Shown: positions 7,191-14,416 of the stretch, one piece after another
How the letters are laid out: every line of letters begins with the position of its first letter
Position numbering within the stretch: the stretch's first letter is position 1
Assembly (NCBI RefSeq): GCF_008042075.1
Contig: NZ_RDBN01000053.1
Location: 301,480 to 335,275, forward strand
Length of the DNA stretch: 33,796 bases
Direction of reading: 5' to 3'
From: Streptomyces sp. UW30
GTDB lineage: Bacteria > Actinomycetota > Actinomycetes > Streptomycetales > Streptomycetaceae
The notes under the pieces: model-generated
The model's input: only the letters and a program-made list of their open reading frames with translations
The model's database searches: none
What the model was told of the DNA's origin: nothing
Position numbers and translations under genes: made by a program

Positions 7191-7295
7191 TTCGGGGGGC
7201 TGCCGCCCCCGAACCCCCGCTTCGACCCTGAACGGGCCTCGTCCTCAAGCTCCCCCAAGCTCTTCGAGCAGGGGGGACCCCCAGACGGGGCTGGA
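7191..7295 (+). repeat. Composite Streptomyces intergenic palindromic repeat
   Basis: In the 187-bp gap after the ATPase gene. First, TTCGGGGGGC (7191-7200) pairs with GCCCCCGAA (7205-7213), a possible terminator. Next comes text typical of a common Streptomyces intergenic repeat (GAACGGGCCTCGTCCTCAA). It is interrupted at about 7248 by a second element, GCTCCCCCAAGCTC-TTC-GAGCAGGGGGGACCCCC, and appears to resume as ACGGGGCTGG. Recognition of these as repeats is from memory of Streptomyces genomes. Confidence 0.5.
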
Positions 7296-7349
7296 TGCAC
7301 TGACCGGCGCTCGAAAAGTTCTCTCGCCCGTCCACAACCAAGGACGCCC

Positions 7350-8690
7350 ATGACCAGACAGCTCCACCTCAACGCCTTCCTCATGAACACCGGCCACCAC
7401 GAAGCCTCCTGGCGGCTCCCCGAGAGCGACCCGTACGCCCACGTGGACCTGGCCCACTACGTCCGCCTGGCCCGCGTCGCCGAGCGCGGGACCTTCGACT
7501 CGCTCTTCCTCGCCGACGGCCCCCAGCTGTGGAACAACCTCGCCCAGCGGCCCGCCGGTGCCCTGGAGCCGCTCACCCTGCTCACCGCGCTGGCGACGGC
7601 CACCGAGCACATCGGGCTCATCGCCACCGCGTCCACCTCCTACAACTCCCCCTACAACCTGGCCCGCAAGTTCGCCTCCCTCGACATCATCAGCGGCGGC
7701 CGGGCGGGCTGGAACATCGTCACCACCGCCGGTGCCGAGGCCGCCCGGAACTTCGGCCTTGACGCCGAGCCCGCGCACGCCGAGCGGTACGCCCGTGCCG
7801 CCGAGTTCCTGGACGTCGCCCTGAAGCTCTGGGACAGCTGGGAGGACGACGCGATCGTCGCCGACAAGGCGGCCGGTGTCTGGGGCAACGATGCCAAGAT
7901 CCATCCGCCGCGGCATCAGGGGACGTACTTCAGCGTCGAGGGCGCCCTCAATGTGCCGCGGACGCCTCAGGGTTACCCGCTGCTGGTGCAGGCGGGGTCG
8001 AGCGAGGACGGCAAGGGCTTCGCCGCACGGTACGCGGAGGCGGTGTTCACCGCCCAGCAGACGATCGAGGACGCGCGGGCCTTCTACGCCGACCTCAAGG
8101 CACGCACCGCAGAGGCGGGCCGCGACCCCGACCACATCAAGGTGCTGCCCGGCATCGTCCCGGTGATCGGCTCGACGGAGGCCGAGGCACTGGCGGCCGA
8201 GCAGGTTCTGGAGGACCACATCGTGTACGCGCACGGGGTGGGCCGGCTGGAGAGCCTGCTGCAACTGGAGCCCGGTGCGCTGGAGTTGGATGCCCAGCTC
8301 CCCGACGACCTGCCCTCCGAGGACGCCGTCGAGGGCGCCAAGAGCCGCTACACGCTCGTGGTGGAGCTGGCCCGGCGTGAGCGGCTGACCGTGCGGCAGC
8401 TGATCGGGCGGCTGGGCGGCGGCCGCGGTCACCTCACCTTCGCCGGTACGCCCGAGCAGGTCGCCGACGCCATCGAGACGTGGTTCACCGAGGGCGCCGC
8501 CGACGGCTTCAACATCATGCCGCCGGTCCTGCCCTCCGGCCTCGACGCCTTCGTCGACCACGTCGTCCCGATCCTGCGCGCACGCGGCCTGCTCCGGGAG
8601 GAGTACGGCCCGCGCCGGACCCTGCGCGAGCGCTACGGCCTCCCGCGCCCCGCCAACCAGTACACCGTCCGCGAATCCGCCCTCGTCTGA
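7350..8690 (+). CDS. FMN-dependent monooxygenase, NtaA/SnaA/DmoA family (LLM class)
   Basis: A 446-residue two-component flavin monooxygenase that would use reduced FMN from a separate reductase to oxidise a carbon-sulfur (or C-N) bond. It opens with LHLNAFLMNTGHHEASWRLP, as in the NtaA/SoxA/DszA group. It has FDSLFLADGPQ, ATASTSYNSPYNLARKFASLD and SGGRAGWNIVTTAG, the usual flavin-site segments of bacterial luciferase-like proteins. Length is normal for this group. ATG has AAGGA 5 nt upstream. It follows the sulfonate-type importer and precedes the TauD-like gene by 20 bp, so a role in desulfonating imported compounds is likely. The exact substrate is not visible, and no flavin reductase is in the window. 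Confidence 0.87.
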   Translation: MTRQLHLNAFLMNTGHHEASWRLPESDPYAHVDLAHYVRLARVAERGTFDSLFLADGPQLWNNLAQRPAGALEPLTLLTALATATEHIGLIATASTSYNSPYNLARKFASLDIISGGRAGWNIVTTAGAEAARNFGLDAEPAHAERYARAAEFLDVALKLWDSWEDDAIVADKAAGVWGNDAKIHPPRHQGTYFSVEGALNVPRTPQGYPLLVQAGSSEDGKGFAARYAEAVFTAQQTIEDARAFYADLKARTAEAGRDPDHIKVLPGIVPVIGSTEAEALAAEQVLEDHIVYAHGVGRLESLLQLEPGALELDAQLPDDLPSEDAVEGAKSRYTLVVELARRERLTVRQLIGRLGGGRGHLTFAGTPEQVADAIETWFTEGAADGFNIMPPVLPSGLDAFVDHVVPILRARGLLREEYGPRRTLRERYGLPRPANQYTVRESALV

Positions 8691-8710
8691 GAACCTGAGA
8701 GGACCCGCCC

Positions 8711-9607
8711 ATGTCCGGCATCGAAATCCACAAGGTCACCGCGCACATCGGCGCCCGCGTGTCCGGGGTCGACATCAACCAGCCGCTCGGCTCCGACACG
8801 GTCGCCGCCCTTCGCGAGGCCCTCAACGTCCACAAGGCGCTCGTCTTCGACGACGTGAACCTGGACGACGAGACCCAGCAGGCCTTCGTCCGCCACTTCG
8901 GCGACGTCACCACCGCCCACCCGACGGTCTCCTCCGTCAACGGTGTCCCGAACGTCCTGCCCGTCGACAGCCAGCACGGCCGTGCCGCCAACCACTGGCA
9001 CACCGACGTCACCTTCGTCCTCAACCCGCCGCAGGCCACCACCCTGCGCAGCGTCACGATCCCGCCGTACGGCGGCGAGACCCTGATCGCCAGTTCGGCG
9101 GCGGCCTACCGCGGGCTGCCCGAGCCACTGCGGAAGCTGGCCGACACGCTGTGGGCGGAACACACCAACGACTACGACTACGCCGTACCGGACGAGGAGG
9201 TCGACGAGCAGCAGGCCGCCAACCGCGCCGAGTTCACGTCGATCAAGTACCGCACGGTCCACCCGGTCGTCCGCGTCCATCCGCTGACCGGTGAGCGCGG
9301 CCTGTTCATCGGCGGGTTCGCGCAGCGGATCGTGGGCCTGTCGCCGGGCGAGTCCCGCAAGATCCTCGACCTGCTCCAGACGTACGTCACCCGGCCGGAG
9401 AACATCCTTCGGCACCGCTGGTCCGAGAACCAGCTGGTCGTCTTCGACAACCGCATCACCCAGCACTACGCCGTCGACAACTACGACGGGCAGCCCCGTC
9501 GCCTGCACCGCGTGACCGTCGCGGGTGACGTGCCGGTCGGCATCGAGGGCAAGGCGAGCTACTCGATCGAGGGGGACGCGTCGCACTACACGCCTGTCGC
9601 TGCGTGA
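8711..9607 (+). CDS. TauD/TfdA family 2-oxoglutarate dioxygenase (alkylsulfatase/taurine type)
   Basis: A 298-residue Fe(II)/2-oxoglutarate oxygenase. The iron site is seen as HTD (H97, D99, in NHWHTDVTF) and a distal His at about 266 in RRLHRV, next to an arginine suited to 2-oxoglutarate. Segments such as KVTAHIGARVSGV, TTAHPT, YGGETLIASSAAAY and QHYAVDNY resemble, from memory, the alkyl sulfate dioxygenases AtsK and Rv3406 more than E. coli TauD. It would hydroxylate an alkyl sulfate or sulfonate so that sulfate or sulfite is released. GAGAGGA precedes ATG. It is the last gene of the cluster before a terminator. Substrate assignment is inference. Confidence 0.88.
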   Translation: MSGIEIHKVTAHIGARVSGVDINQPLGSDTVAALREALNVHKALVFDDVNLDDETQQAFVRHFGDVTTAHPTVSSVNGVPNVLPVDSQHGRAANHWHTDVTFVLNPPQATTLRSVTIPPYGGETLIASSAAAYRGLPEPLRKLADTLWAEHTNDYDYAVPDEEVDEQQAANRAEFTSIKYRTVHPVVRVHPLTGERGLFIGGFAQRIVGLSPGESRKILDLLQTYVTRPENILRHRWSENQLVVFDNRITQHYAVDNYDGQPRRLHRVTVAGDVPVGIEGKASYSIEGDASHYTPVAA

Positions 9608-9612
9608 CAGCC

Positions 9613-9640
9613 CGGACACTTACAGTGCGGCAAGTGTCCG
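9613..9640 (+). other. Perfect 9-bp hairpin after the dioxygenase gene
   Basis: CGGACACTT (9613-9621) pairs with AAGTGTCCG (9632-9640) around a 10-nt loop, 6 bp after the dioxygenase stop. It precedes the larger terminator and may protect the 3' end of the message. Confidence 0.45.
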
Positions 9641-9645
9641 CATAG

Positions 9646-9698
9646 TGGGCAGTCTCTCCTTCCGAGCGGAGAGGCTGCCCAGACTGTGGGCGTTTTTT
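9646..9698 (+). terminator. Terminator of the organosulfur cluster
   Basis: TGGGCAGTCTCTCC (9646-9659) pairs with GGAGAGGCTGCCCA (9668-9681), 14 bp with one wobble and an 8-nt loop. T6 (9693-9698) follows 11 nt later. It separates the sulfur genes from the amino-acid permease gene. Confidence 0.7.
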
Positions 9699-9727
9699 GC
9701 CCTCTACGCATTGGACGAGCCGCGCCC

Positions 9728-11116
9728 ATGCCAAGCACCTCCACAGGGACACCGCCGAAGACGGACGACGTCTCCCTGTCCCACGGTCTCAAGCAGCGCC
9801 ACCTGTCGATGATCGCCCTCGGCGGCGTCATCGGCGCCGGCCTGTTCGTCGGATCCGGCGCGGGTATCGCCGCCGCCGGCCCCTCGATCGTCATCGCCTA
9901 TGTCATCTCCGGCCTCCTCGTGATGCTGGTGATGCGGATGCTCGGCGAGATGTCGGCCGCCTATCCCTCCTCCGGGTCCTTCTCCGCGCACGCCGAGCGG
10001 GCGATCGGCCCCTGGGCGGGCTTCACGGCCGGCTGGTCGTTCTGGGTGCTGCTCTGCACGGCCGTCGGCCTGGAGGGCATCGGTGCCGCGAAGATCGTCA
10101 CGACCTGGCTTCCGCACACCCCCGAGTGGGCCTGGGTGGCCCTCTTCATGGTCGTCTTCTGCGGCGCGAACCTGGCCGCCGTGAAGAACTTCGGCGAGTT
10201 CGAGTTCTGGTTCGCCGCGCTGAAGGTCGGCGCGATCGCGCTGTTCCTGGTGCTGGGCGGGCTGGCCATCGCGGGCGTGCTGCCCGGCACGGACGCGCCG
10301 GGCACCGCGAACCTCACGGGTGAGGGCGGATTCCTGCCGAACGGCAGCGAGGGACTGATCATCGGCCTGTTGGCCTCGGTCTTCGCCTACGGCGGCATGG
10401 AGACGGTCACCATCGCGGCCGCCGAGTCCGAGGACCCGGTCAGCGGTGTCGCGAGCGCGGTCCGCACGGCGATGTGGCGCATCGCCCTCTTCTACATCGG
10501 CTCGATGGCCGTCGTCGTCACCCTGGTCCCCTGGGACTCCAAGGAGATCGTCGAGGTGGGCCCGTACGTCGCCACCCTCGACCACCTGGGCATCCCCGGC
10601 GCAGGCCAGCTGATGAACGTGGTCGTCCTGGTCGCCCTGCTCAGCGCCATGAACGCCAACATCTACGGCTCCTCGCGCATCGCGTACTCCCTCGTCCAGC
10701 GCGGCCAGGGACCCGCGGCGCTGGGCCGGGTCTCGGGCGGCGTCCCGCGCATCGCGGTCCTCGCCTCCTCCGTGTTCGGCTTCGTCTGCGTCGTCCTGTC
10801 CTACTGGCGGCCGGACGACGTCTTCCCCTGGCTGCTGAACATGATCGGCGCGGTCATCCTGGTCGTCTGGATCTTCATCGCCGCCTCCCAGCTGCGCCTG
10901 CGCCGCCGTCTGGAGCGCGAGGCGCCGGAAAAGCTGGCCGTGCGGATGTGGGCCTTCCCGGTGCTGACCTGGGTCGCGATGGCCGGCATGGCGGCGATCT
11001 TCGTGCTGATGGCCCGCGAGCCGGACACGCGCGTGCAGCTGTACTCGACGGGTGCGATGACGCTGCTCCTCGCGGCCGTGGGGTACGCCTGGCAGAAGAA
11101 GCGCGCCAGGAGCTGA
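9728..11116 (+). CDS. Amino acid permease (APC superfamily, AAT type)
   Basis: A 462-residue secondary transporter with about 12 membrane segments. The N-terminal LSHGLKQRHLSMIALGGVIGAGLFVGSG is the family hallmark: the GGVIGAGLF loop binds the amino-acid backbone. MRMLGEMSAAYPSSGSFSAHAERAIGPWAGF follows. It resembles GABA, proline and aromatic amino-acid permeases; specificity cannot be read from the sequence. ATG at 9728 is chosen because the family conservation begins soon after. A GTG at 9686 is in frame but lies just before the T-tract of the preceding terminator. The ribosome site is weak (GGACGAG). Transcribed alone, between two terminators. Confidence 0.9.
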   Translation: MPSTSTGTPPKTDDVSLSHGLKQRHLSMIALGGVIGAGLFVGSGAGIAAAGPSIVIAYVISGLLVMLVMRMLGEMSAAYPSSGSFSAHAERAIGPWAGFTAGWSFWVLLCTAVGLEGIGAAKIVTTWLPHTPEWAWVALFMVVFCGANLAAVKNFGEFEFWFAALKVGAIALFLVLGGLAIAGVLPGTDAPGTANLTGEGGFLPNGSEGLIIGLLASVFAYGGMETVTIAAAESEDPVSGVASAVRTAMWRIALFYIGSMAVVVTLVPWDSKEIVEVGPYVATLDHLGIPGAGQLMNVVVLVALLSAMNANIYGSSRIAYSLVQRGQGPAALGRVSGGVPRIAVLASSVFGFVCVVLSYWRPDDVFPWLLNMIGAVILVVWIFIAASQLRLRRRLEREAPEKLAVRMWAFPVLTWVAMAGMAAIFVLMAREPDTRVQLYSTGAMTLLLAAVGYAWQKKRARS

Positions 11117-11136
11117 CACCCTTCCGGCGCCGCCGA

Positions 11137-11167
11137 AGCCCCCGTGTGATCCACACGGGGGCTTTTT
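11137..11167 (+). terminator. Intrinsic terminator after the amino acid permease gene
   Basis: AGCCCCCGTGTG (11137-11148) and CACACGGGGGCT (11152-11163) form a perfect 12-bp stem with a 3-nt loop, followed by TTTT. The T-run lies 16 bp before the sodF Nur box. Confidence 0.92.
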
Positions 11168-11182
11168 GCTGTTAGCTTGTTG

Positions 11183-11199
11183 TTGCAAGTTACTTGCAA
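11183..11199 (+). promoter_or_regulatory. Nur box (nickel-responsive operator) of sodF
   Basis: TTGCAA-GTTAC-TTGCAA, 24 bp before the sodF start codon. This matches the TTGCAA-N5-TTGCAA operator described for the Fur-family repressor Nur of Streptomyces coelicolor at sodF and nickel-uptake genes. When nickel is plentiful Nur shuts off sodF while the nickel enzyme SodN is used. Confidence 0.88.
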
Positions 11200-11223
11200 T
11201 AAGAGCTCTGAGGGGAACCCTTC

Positions 11224-11865
11224 ATGCCCGTCTACACACTCCCGGAACTGCCCTACGACTACTCCGCGCTCGCGCCGGTGATCAGCCCCGAGATCATCGA
11301 GCTGCACCACGACAAGCACCACGCGGCTTACGTGAAGGGCGCCAACGACACCCTGGAGCAGCTGGCCGAGGCCCGGGACAAGGAGTCGTGGGGGTCGATC
11401 AACGGCCTGGAGAAGAACCTTGCCTTCCATCTGTCCGGGCACATCCTGCACAGCATCTACTGGCAGAACATGACCGGAGACGGCGGCGGCGAGCCGCTGG
11501 AGGCCGATGGGGTCGGGGAACTGGCGGACGCCGTGGCCGAGTCGTTCGGCTCCTTCGCCCACTTCAAGGCACAGCTGTCCAAGGCGGCGGCGACCACGCA
11601 GGGTTCGGGCTGGGGTGTGCTGGCGTACGAGCCGCTGAGCGGGCGGCTGATCGTGGAGCAGGTCTACGACCACCAGGGCAACGTCGGCCAGGGTGCGACA
11701 CCGATCCTCGTCTTCGACGCCTGGGAGCACGCCTTCTACCTCCAGTACCGCAACCAGAAGGTCGACTTCATCGAGGCGATGTGGCAGGTCGTCAACTGGC
11801 AGGACGTGGCACGGCGTTACACCGCCGCCAAGTCCCGTACGGACGTCCTGTTGCTGGCTCCCTGA
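11224..11865 (+). CDS. sodF: Iron (Fe-Zn) superoxide dismutase
   Basis: A 213-residue cytoplasmic enzyme that converts superoxide to oxygen and hydrogen peroxide. Metal ligands are visible: H28 in [16 protein letters not shown], a second His in [13 protein letters not shown], and Asp/His in [15 protein letters not shown]. These fit the Fe/Mn SOD family at its usual length. The promoter carries a textbook Nur box, and the 3'UTR contains structures matching the sRNA s-SodF, as in Streptomyces sodF. Start ATG has GAGGGG 8 nt upstream. Expression is expected when nickel is scarce. The neighbouring permease has its own terminator, so sodF is monocistronic. Confidence 0.95.
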   Translation: MPVYTLPELPYDYSALAPVISPEIIELHHDKHHAAYVKGANDTLEQLAEARDKESWGSINGLEKNLAFHLSGHILHSIYWQNMTGDGGGEPLEADGVGELADAVAESFGSFAHFKAQLSKAAATTQGSGWGVLAYEPLSGRLIVEQVYDHQGNVGQGATPILVFDAWEHAFYLQYRNQKVDFIEAMWQVVNWQDVARRYTAAKSRTDVLLLAP

Positions 11866-11879
11866 GCCACGGAGATCGT

Positions 11880-11966
11880 CCTGCCTCGTGATCGTCTTCT
11901 CACCCTTCACGAACGGCAGGCGGAATGACGGAAGCCCCCGCGAGGACCTGACTCGCGGGGGCTTCC
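11880..11966 (+). ncRNA. Putative s-SodF: 3'UTR-derived anti-sodN sRNA
   Basis: The sodF 3'UTR folds into two strong hairpins. The first is CCTGCC-TCGTGA (11880-11891) with TCACGA-ac-GGCAGG (11907-11920), leaving a 15-nt loop, 11892-11906, containing CTTCTCACCCT. That loop is complementary to a purine-rich AGGGTGAGAAG, like a ribosome-binding site. The second is the terminator. The span is 87 nt. In S. coelicolor a roughly 90-nt sRNA cut from the sodF 3'UTR silences sodN by pairing with the 5' end of its mRNA; size, place and anti-SD content agree. sodN itself is not in the window, so pairing is untested. Confidence 0.65.
11930..11966 (+). terminator. Terminator of sodF / s-SodF
   Basis: GGAAGCCCCCGCGAG (11930-11944) and CTCGCGGGGGCTTCC (11952-11966) form a perfect 15-bp stem with a 7-nt loop. 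No T-run follows, which is common in this genus. Confidence 0.85.
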
Positions 11967-12117
11967 CATGTCTGCGGGCTTCACCGGGATTTCACGCACC
12001 CGGACAACCGTACGTGGCATGGACAGGACCGGCCGGGCGTGCCGCCGGCGAACTGGTGCTGTCACCTCAAGTCCGTTGCGACCGGCAGCCGTTCATGCTG
12101 CCTCACGGGGGAGAGCC

Positions 12118-12579
12118 ATGACCTTCGACACGAACGAGCCCGGGCCGGTCCCCGAGCCGCCGGGAGATACGCGACCGGGCCCGCCCGGCGGGCCGGAACT
12201 CGGGCCCCGCCCCTATGTGCGGCTGATGGCCGCGATCGGCGGGATCGGTCTCGCCGCCTCGGCGGCCGCCGCGATCGTCGGCCTCACCACCGATCCGGTC
12301 TTCCGGCTGCCGGAGACCATGCCGAGCATGCCGACGCCGGGGCAGACCTCCCTGCCGAGCGGACTCCTCAGCGCGTTCCCCACCGAGTTCCCCTCCGACC
12401 TGCCGACCGACTACACGAGGCCGACGCAGCTGCCGAGCGGCTTCCCCACCGGCTTCACCACCGATCTGCCCACCTCTTTCCCCACCGATTTCCCCACTGC
12501 CCTCCCCACCGACCTGTCCGGGCTGCCCTCGGACCTCCCCGGTCTGTCCGACCTCTCCCAGGCCGGAGGTACCTCATGA
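12118..12579 (+). CDS. Membrane protein with Pro/Thr-rich repeat tail, unknown function
   Basis: A 153-residue protein not recognised as a known family. A Pro/Gly-rich cytoplasmic start (1-32) is followed by one membrane segment (about 36-56). A tail of degenerate short repeats of the form Leu/Phe-Pro-Thr/Ser-x, often ending in Asp (LPTD, FPTE, FPTD, LPSD), runs to the end. The tail resembles a flexible extracellular stalk or a low-complexity surface segment. GGGGGAGAG before ATG at 12118 fixes the start. The stop overlaps the PrsW-like gene start (ATGA), so the two are coupled. A single-pass protein beside an intramembrane protease could be its substrate; this is inference. Confidence 0.75.
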   Translation: MTFDTNEPGPVPEPPGDTRPGPPGGPELGPRPYVRLMAAIGGIGLAASAAAAIVGLTTDPVFRLPETMPSMPTPGQTSLPSGLLSAFPTEFPSDLPTDYTRPTQLPSGFPTGFTTDLPTSFPTDFPTALPTDLSGLPSDLPGLSDLSQAGGTS

Positions 12580-14078
12580 GCACGGCAGCCGGAGCCGTGG
12601 CGACCGTCCCCGGCAGACCGCCCGCGCGAGTGCCCCGAAGCGGCATGGCGGGCGCGATCGTCGTGGCGCTGTCGCTCTCCGCGGTGTACGCGGTCGGTCA
12701 GATCCTCTTCTGGACCGCGCCCGAACTCACCTCGCGCCTGACCTGGCTCAAGTTCTTCCTGCTGCCCGCGCCGAAGCCCTTCCAGGTGACGCGGGTCCTG
12801 CTCCTGATCGGCTGGGGCGTCGCGGCCCTGCTCGCCATCGGCGTACTGCTCACCCGGCGCGGCGGCGCCCCGGAGGCGGACTCCGGGGACCGGAGCGGAT
12901 CCGAACGGACCGTGCGCAGCTACCAGTTCGGCATCCTCGGTGCCCTGCTCCTGCCGTTCACGGCGATGCCGCTGGCCGGCGCGTTCGGAAACCTGCCCCA
13001 GCTGCTGCTCTGCCTGCCCACCACGCTGGCGGCGCTGTTCCTCGTCCACCGGGTGCAGTTCTACCGGCGGATGCCGGGGTGGCTGCTGCTGACCGGTTTC
13101 GGGTGGGGAGCGCTCATCGGCGGCGGGTTCGGCATCGTCATGATCACCTGGTTCCAGCGGGCCATGCCCGGCTACTTCATGTCCCGCTATTGGGAGCGCC
13201 CCCAGGACAGCGTCCGCGAGCTCTACACACTGTTCCCCCTCAACACGGCCATCGTGACGGAACTCGGCAAGGCGGCCGGGGTCGCCGTCCTGTTCCTGCT
13301 CTTCCGGCGCCACATCGACAGCGTGGTCTCCGGAGTGGTCCTCGGGGCGGCCGTCGGACTCGGGTTCAACCTCACCGAGACGGTCCACTACCTGAGCTTC
13401 GTCAACCCCGAGCACCACTTCACCCAGTTCTGGGACCGGCAGGTGGTCGGGCTGATGGCTGCCCACGTGGCGTTCACCGCGCTCGCGGGCGCCGGGATCG
13501 GCGCGGCCCGCTGGCTGCCGGCGCGCCGGGACCGGCTGCTCGCCGTCGGCGGCGGACTCCTGGCCGCGGTGGGCGGGCACTTCGAGACGGACGTGATGCT
13601 GATGCGCCTCGACAACCGCAGGGCGGACTGGTACGCCGACGAGACCCTCGGTCTGCTCGTCGGGATCCCGGTGATGACGCTCATCACCTCGGGTGTGTTC
13701 GTGGCGCTGTACGTGCTGATCCTGCGGAGCGGGCTCAAGGCTCAGGCAGCGGGACTGGCCGACGCGCTGCGCGCCGAGGCCGCCACGGGCCACGGCGCGG
13801 TCACCGAGCCGGAGATCGGCCTGCTGCTCTCGCCGCGCCGCCGCCTCCTGCTGGAACTGCGGGTATGGCGCCGGGACGGCACAGCCGGGCTCCGCCATCT
13901 CCTGCGGTTCCAGCAGGCTCAGCTCGATCTCGCCGTCCAGCGCCGGCACCGCGCACGTCCCGGCGCCGACTCCTTCATCCCGCCCGAGGGGCGACTGCGG
14001 GAGCGCGTGCTGGAGTTGAAGGGCGCCCCCACGACCTCGCAGACACCTTCGCTGCCCGCCCAGGAGGCGCTGTCATGA
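12576..14078 (+). CDS. PrsW-family intramembrane protease
   Basis: A 500-residue multi-span membrane protein. The PrsW/CPBP (glutamic-type) protease motifs can be traced in order: TELGK with E229, GLGFNLTET with N265 and E268, H297 in AAHVAF, and H335 in GGHFETD. PrsW of Bacillus cleaves an anti-sigma factor; other members have unknown targets. The family usually has EExxK; here the first Glu is Thr, while the second Glu and Lys are kept. A cytoplasmic C-terminal region of about 110 residues (from 390) is rich in Arg and Leu. The start has GGAGG 8 nt upstream and overlaps the previous stop. The next gene overlaps its stop, so this is the core of a four-gene coupled unit. Confidence 0.8.
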   Translation: MSTAAGAVATVPGRPPARVPRSGMAGAIVVALSLSAVYAVGQILFWTAPELTSRLTWLKFFLLPAPKPFQVTRVLLLIGWGVAALLAIGVLLTRRGGAPEADSGDRSGSERTVRSYQFGILGALLLPFTAMPLAGAFGNLPQLLLCLPTTLAALFLVHRVQFYRRMPGWLLLTGFGWGALIGGGFGIVMITWFQRAMPGYFMSRYWERPQDSVRELYTLFPLNTAIVTELGKAAGVAVLFLLFRRHIDSVVSGVVLGAAVGLGFNLTETVHYLSFVNPEHHFTQFWDRQVVGLMAAHVAFTALAGAGIGAARWLPARRDRLLAVGGGLLAAVGGHFETDVMLMRLDNRRADWYADETLGLLVGIPVMTLITSGVFVALYVLILRSGLKAQAAGLADALRAEAATGHGAVTEPEIGLLLSPRRRLLLELRVWRRDGTAGLRHLLRFQQAQLDLAVQRRHRARPGADSFIPPEGRLRERVLELKGAPTTSQTPSLPAQEALS

Positions 14079-14416
14079 CCGGCCCACGCATCGCACGGCT
14101 GTCCGCCCTGGTGACCGCCACCGCGACGCTCGTCCTCGGTACCCCCTCGCCCGCCTCGGCGGAGTGCGCGGCCCCCACGTACCACGGCGGCCTGCCCCTC
14201 CACGTCGGCGAGTGTCCCGAGGCGGTCGCCGGCGGCGCGTCGGCCGGAGTGTGGGCACTCCTGCTGCTGGCCGCGGGGCTGTGGCTCGCCTCGGCGTTGT
14301 CCCGGTCGCGGGCCGGCACGGACGCCGATCTGGCCACGATCGACGAGGTGTTCAGCCAGGAGCGGCGGGCAGACACGGTCCCCGCCGCTCCCTTCCCCAC
14401 GGAGGACGGACAGTGA
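14075..14416 (+). CDS. Small exported membrane protein, unknown function
   Basis: A 113-residue protein, not recognised. A signal peptide ends at ASA (27-29). The short external part contains two cysteines (C31 and C47), which could form a disulfide around a Gly/His-rich loop (YHGGLPLHVGE). A membrane segment (about 58-76) and an acidic cytoplasmic tail (DADLATIDEVF) follow. AGGAGG precedes the ATG. It overlaps the PrsW-like gene upstream (ATGA) and the large exported protein downstream (GTGA), so all are made together. Confidence 0.72.
   Translation: MTGPRIARLSALVTATATLVLGTPSPASAECAAPTYHGGLPLHVGECPEAVAGGASAGVWALLLLAAGLWLASALSRSRAGTDADLATIDEVFSQERRADTVPAAPFPTEDGQ

Noticed and set aside
9704..11188. 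Long minus-strand ORF (494 aa) opposite the amino acid permease gene
   Set aside because: Composition is dominated by Arg, Gly, Asp, His and Gln from GC-rich antisense reading; the plus strand carries a clear 12-span permease.
12048..12075. GAACT...GTC resembling an ECF sigma promoter upstream of the PrsW unit
   Set aside because: Match to the -35 consensus is incomplete and such short patterns are common in GC-rich DNA; I could not support it.
12411..13949. Minus-strand ORF of 512 aa opposite the PrsW-like gene
   Set aside because: Low-complexity antisense shadow; the plus frame has coherent membrane segments and protease motifs.
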